From Alphaproteobacteria bacterium (GTDB lineage: Bacteria > Myxococcota_A > UBA796 > UBA2385): DNA of 64,000 nt. The translations under genes and the position numbers were made by a program. Below are positions 62,940 through 64,000 of this stretch, in pieces. The notes below the pieces were generated by a model. The model did no database searches. It saw only the letters and a list, made by a program, of their open reading frames with translations, and was not told the DNA's origin. Numbering within the stretch: the first letter of the stretch is position 1; each line of letters starts with the position of its first letter. The stretch covers positions 186,001 to 250,000 of the forward strand of contig JACKEY010000006.1 of assembly GCA_020632755.1 (NCBI GenBank), written 5' to 3'.

Positions 62940-63785
62940 ATGCACCTGAGCATCGCCCTGCTGTTGCTCGCCTGCGCCGGCGACCCCCCCGCTCCTGCGC
63001 CGGCCGGCCCTGCGCATCCTCCGGACCCTTCGACCACGGCCCCGGTCGACCCGGCCACCGCGCCGACGGGCGAACCGGGCAGCCCTCCCGCCCAGGTCCT
63101 GCCGCGGGCCTCCGAGCCCGATCGCAGCGAGCCCCCCGGCGGCTGGCCGGCGCCGGCCGACGCCCCCGGCTGCCCGACCGGCATGGCGCGCATCGCCGGG
63201 GCGGACGGCGCGTTCTGCATCCACCGCTTCGAGCTCTCCGTCACCGGCCTGCTGGGAGACCACGACCGCGCGGGACGCTGGCCCGACGACACCACCGGCC
63301 TCGTGGTCACCCTGCGGAGCGCGGCCGGCGAGGTGCCGTCCCCCGGGATCAGCTGGTACCAGGCCCATGCCGCCTGCAAGGCGCACGGCATGCACCTCTG
63401 CACCAGCCAGGAGTGGGAAGACGCCTGCGACGGCACGCCGGGCCCGGGCGGTCGAGCCCACCCCGTCGACGGGGACCCGCTGCTGCTGTGCAACATCGGC
63501 CACCCGCAGGGCGTGCTGCGCGCATCGGGAGGCATGCCGACCTGCGTGACGCCCGAGGGTGTCTACGACCTCGAGGGCAACCTGTGGGAGTGGACCGACC
63601 CCGGAGAGCGCGACGACGCCGGGCTGCCCCGCATCGACAAGCGGGGCGGGGGTTTCTACAGCGGCGATGTCGCCGGCTGCGCGAAGGGCGCGATCGGCTC
63701 GCACGCCCCGGAGTTCGACGGCACGATCGGCTTCCGCTGCTGCATGCCCGCGGACGCCGACCGCGGCGGGCCCGCACCCGGGTAG
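62940..63785 (+). CDS. FGE-sulfatase (SUMF1) domain lipoprotein
   Basis: A 281-residue lipoprotein: LSIALLLLACAG lipobox, a Pro/Ala linker to about residue 75, then a SUMF1/FGE-like domain (GCPTGMARIAGADGAFCIHRFELSVTG, SWYQAHAACKAHGMHLCTSQEWEDAC, GVYDLEGNLWEWTD, KRGGGFYSG, GTIGFRCC). The core motifs of the fold are present with several extra Cys that may form disulfides. Most bacterial members of this architecture do not generate formylglycine, so a binding role is as likely as catalysis. Divergent from the TSP3 gene, with 94 bp between. Confidence 0.84.
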   Translation: MHLSIALLLLACAGDPPAPAPAGPAHPPDPSTTAPVDPATAPTGEPGSPPAQVLPRASEPDRSEPPGGWPAPADAPGCPTGMARIAGADGAFCIHRFELSVTGLLGDHDRAGRWPDDTTGLVVTLRSAAGEVPSPGISWYQAHAACKAHGMHLCTSQEWEDACDGTPGPGGRAHPVDGDPLLLCNIGHPQGVLRASGGMPTCVTPEGVYDLEGNLWEWTDPGERDDAGLPRIDKRGGGFYSGDVAGCAKGAIGSHAPEFDGTIGFRCCMPADADRGGPAPG

Positions 63786-63797
63786 GCTCCACCGCCG

Positions 63798-64000
63798 ATG
63801 TACTTCAACCTGGTCCGTCCCGAGCAGCTGCCGCCCGACGTCCTCGACGACGTCCTGGGCAACGGCTGGTTCCGCATGCGTCAGGGGGTGTTCACCTGCC
63901 GCTACCTGCTGGGAAGCCACGGGCTGCACACCGCGGTCTGGACGCGGCTGGACCTGCGGGACTACCGGCCGGACCGGGACCATCGGCGCCGCATGCGGCG
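63798..64000 (+). CDS. arginyl-tRNA-protein transferase-like, 3' truncated by window edge
   Basis: The first 67 residues of a gene running off the window. MYFNLVRPEQLPPD is followed by GNGWFRMRQGVFTCRYL and TAVWTRLDLRDYRPDRDHRRRMRR. The GWFRMRQ-x-FTC and RLDLRDY-x6-RRRMR pattern resembles the N-terminus of ATE/Bpt-like arginyl- or leucyl-transferases that add an amino acid to protein N-termini. The catalytic region is outside the window, so this is a moderate call. It starts 12 bp after the FGE lipoprotein and may be co-transcribed with it. Confidence 0.62.
   Translation, partial: MYFNLVRPEQLPPDVLDDVLGNGWFRMRQGVFTCRYLLGSHGLHTAVWTRLDLRDYRPDRDHRRRMR

Overview
This is a roughly 70+ % GC chromosomal window that looks myxobacterial or deltaproteobacterial (Myxococcota-like), though I cannot name the species. 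The pointers are Hanks-type Ser/Thr kinases, one of them fused to a formylglycine-generating-enzyme (FGE/SUMF1) domain, a sigma-54 enhancer-binding regulator, MopE-like Asp/Cys repeats, thrombospondin type-3 (TSP3) repeats, and five C-terminal sorting tags of MYXO-CTERM style (Gly-Cys-x-Cys, one membrane helix, Arg cluster). I found no rRNA, tRNA, CRISPR array, prophage or insertion sequence. Both window edges cut genes.

Layout. 0-25 kb is mostly housekeeping and metabolism: flavin monooxygenase (partial), SRPBCC proteins, an MBL hydrolase, an S46 peptidase, phosphate acetyltransferase (pta), a UvrD-type helicase, thioredoxin, an AI-2E family permease, two overlapping alpha/beta hydrolases, a Ser/Thr kinase, a universal stress protein, a degenerate PP2C-like protein, a PhoX-like protein, guanine deaminase, a class III nucleotide cyclase, an asparaginase-II-like protein and a short Fe-S protein. 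25.5-25.9 kb is a non-coding block of a small hairpin repeat. 26-38 kb holds a phosphosugar mutase, an amidase, a kinase-FGE fusion, an SRAP protein, an amidohydrolase, an M61 peptidase and two secreted MYXO-CTERM proteins, then a 128-nt nested palindrome.

39-54 kb is the most interesting part, a probable sulfur-oxidation regulon. A sigma-54 regulator with a Cys-rich PAS domain (39520-40935) diverges from a persulfide dioxygenase-rhodanese fusion (41125-42240). Six kb away a SulP anion permease (46281-48104) diverges from a molybdoenzyme operon: a fused four-cluster Fe-S/NrfD protein, a large cytoplasmic molybdopterin subunit and a TorD-type chaperone. Both divergent regions carry the same operator-like dyad, TGTTTCA-N14-TGAAAC with an extra TGTTTCA half-site, and sigma-54-like -24/-12 elements. 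Read together: persulfide to sulfite (dioxygenase), sulfite to sulfate with electrons to quinone (molybdoenzyme), sulfate movement (SulP), under a possibly sulfane-sulfur-sensing activator.

54-63 kb is a tandem of three large secreted repeat proteins. One has lost its C-terminal tag to a frameshift. Another carries several indels in about 600 bp, which may be assembly error in repeats or real decay. The window ends with an FGE-like lipoprotein and the start of an arginyl-transferase-like gene. Many genes share a stereotyped leader, GGAG followed by a short C-rich spacer and ATG/GTG, which I used to choose several starts.
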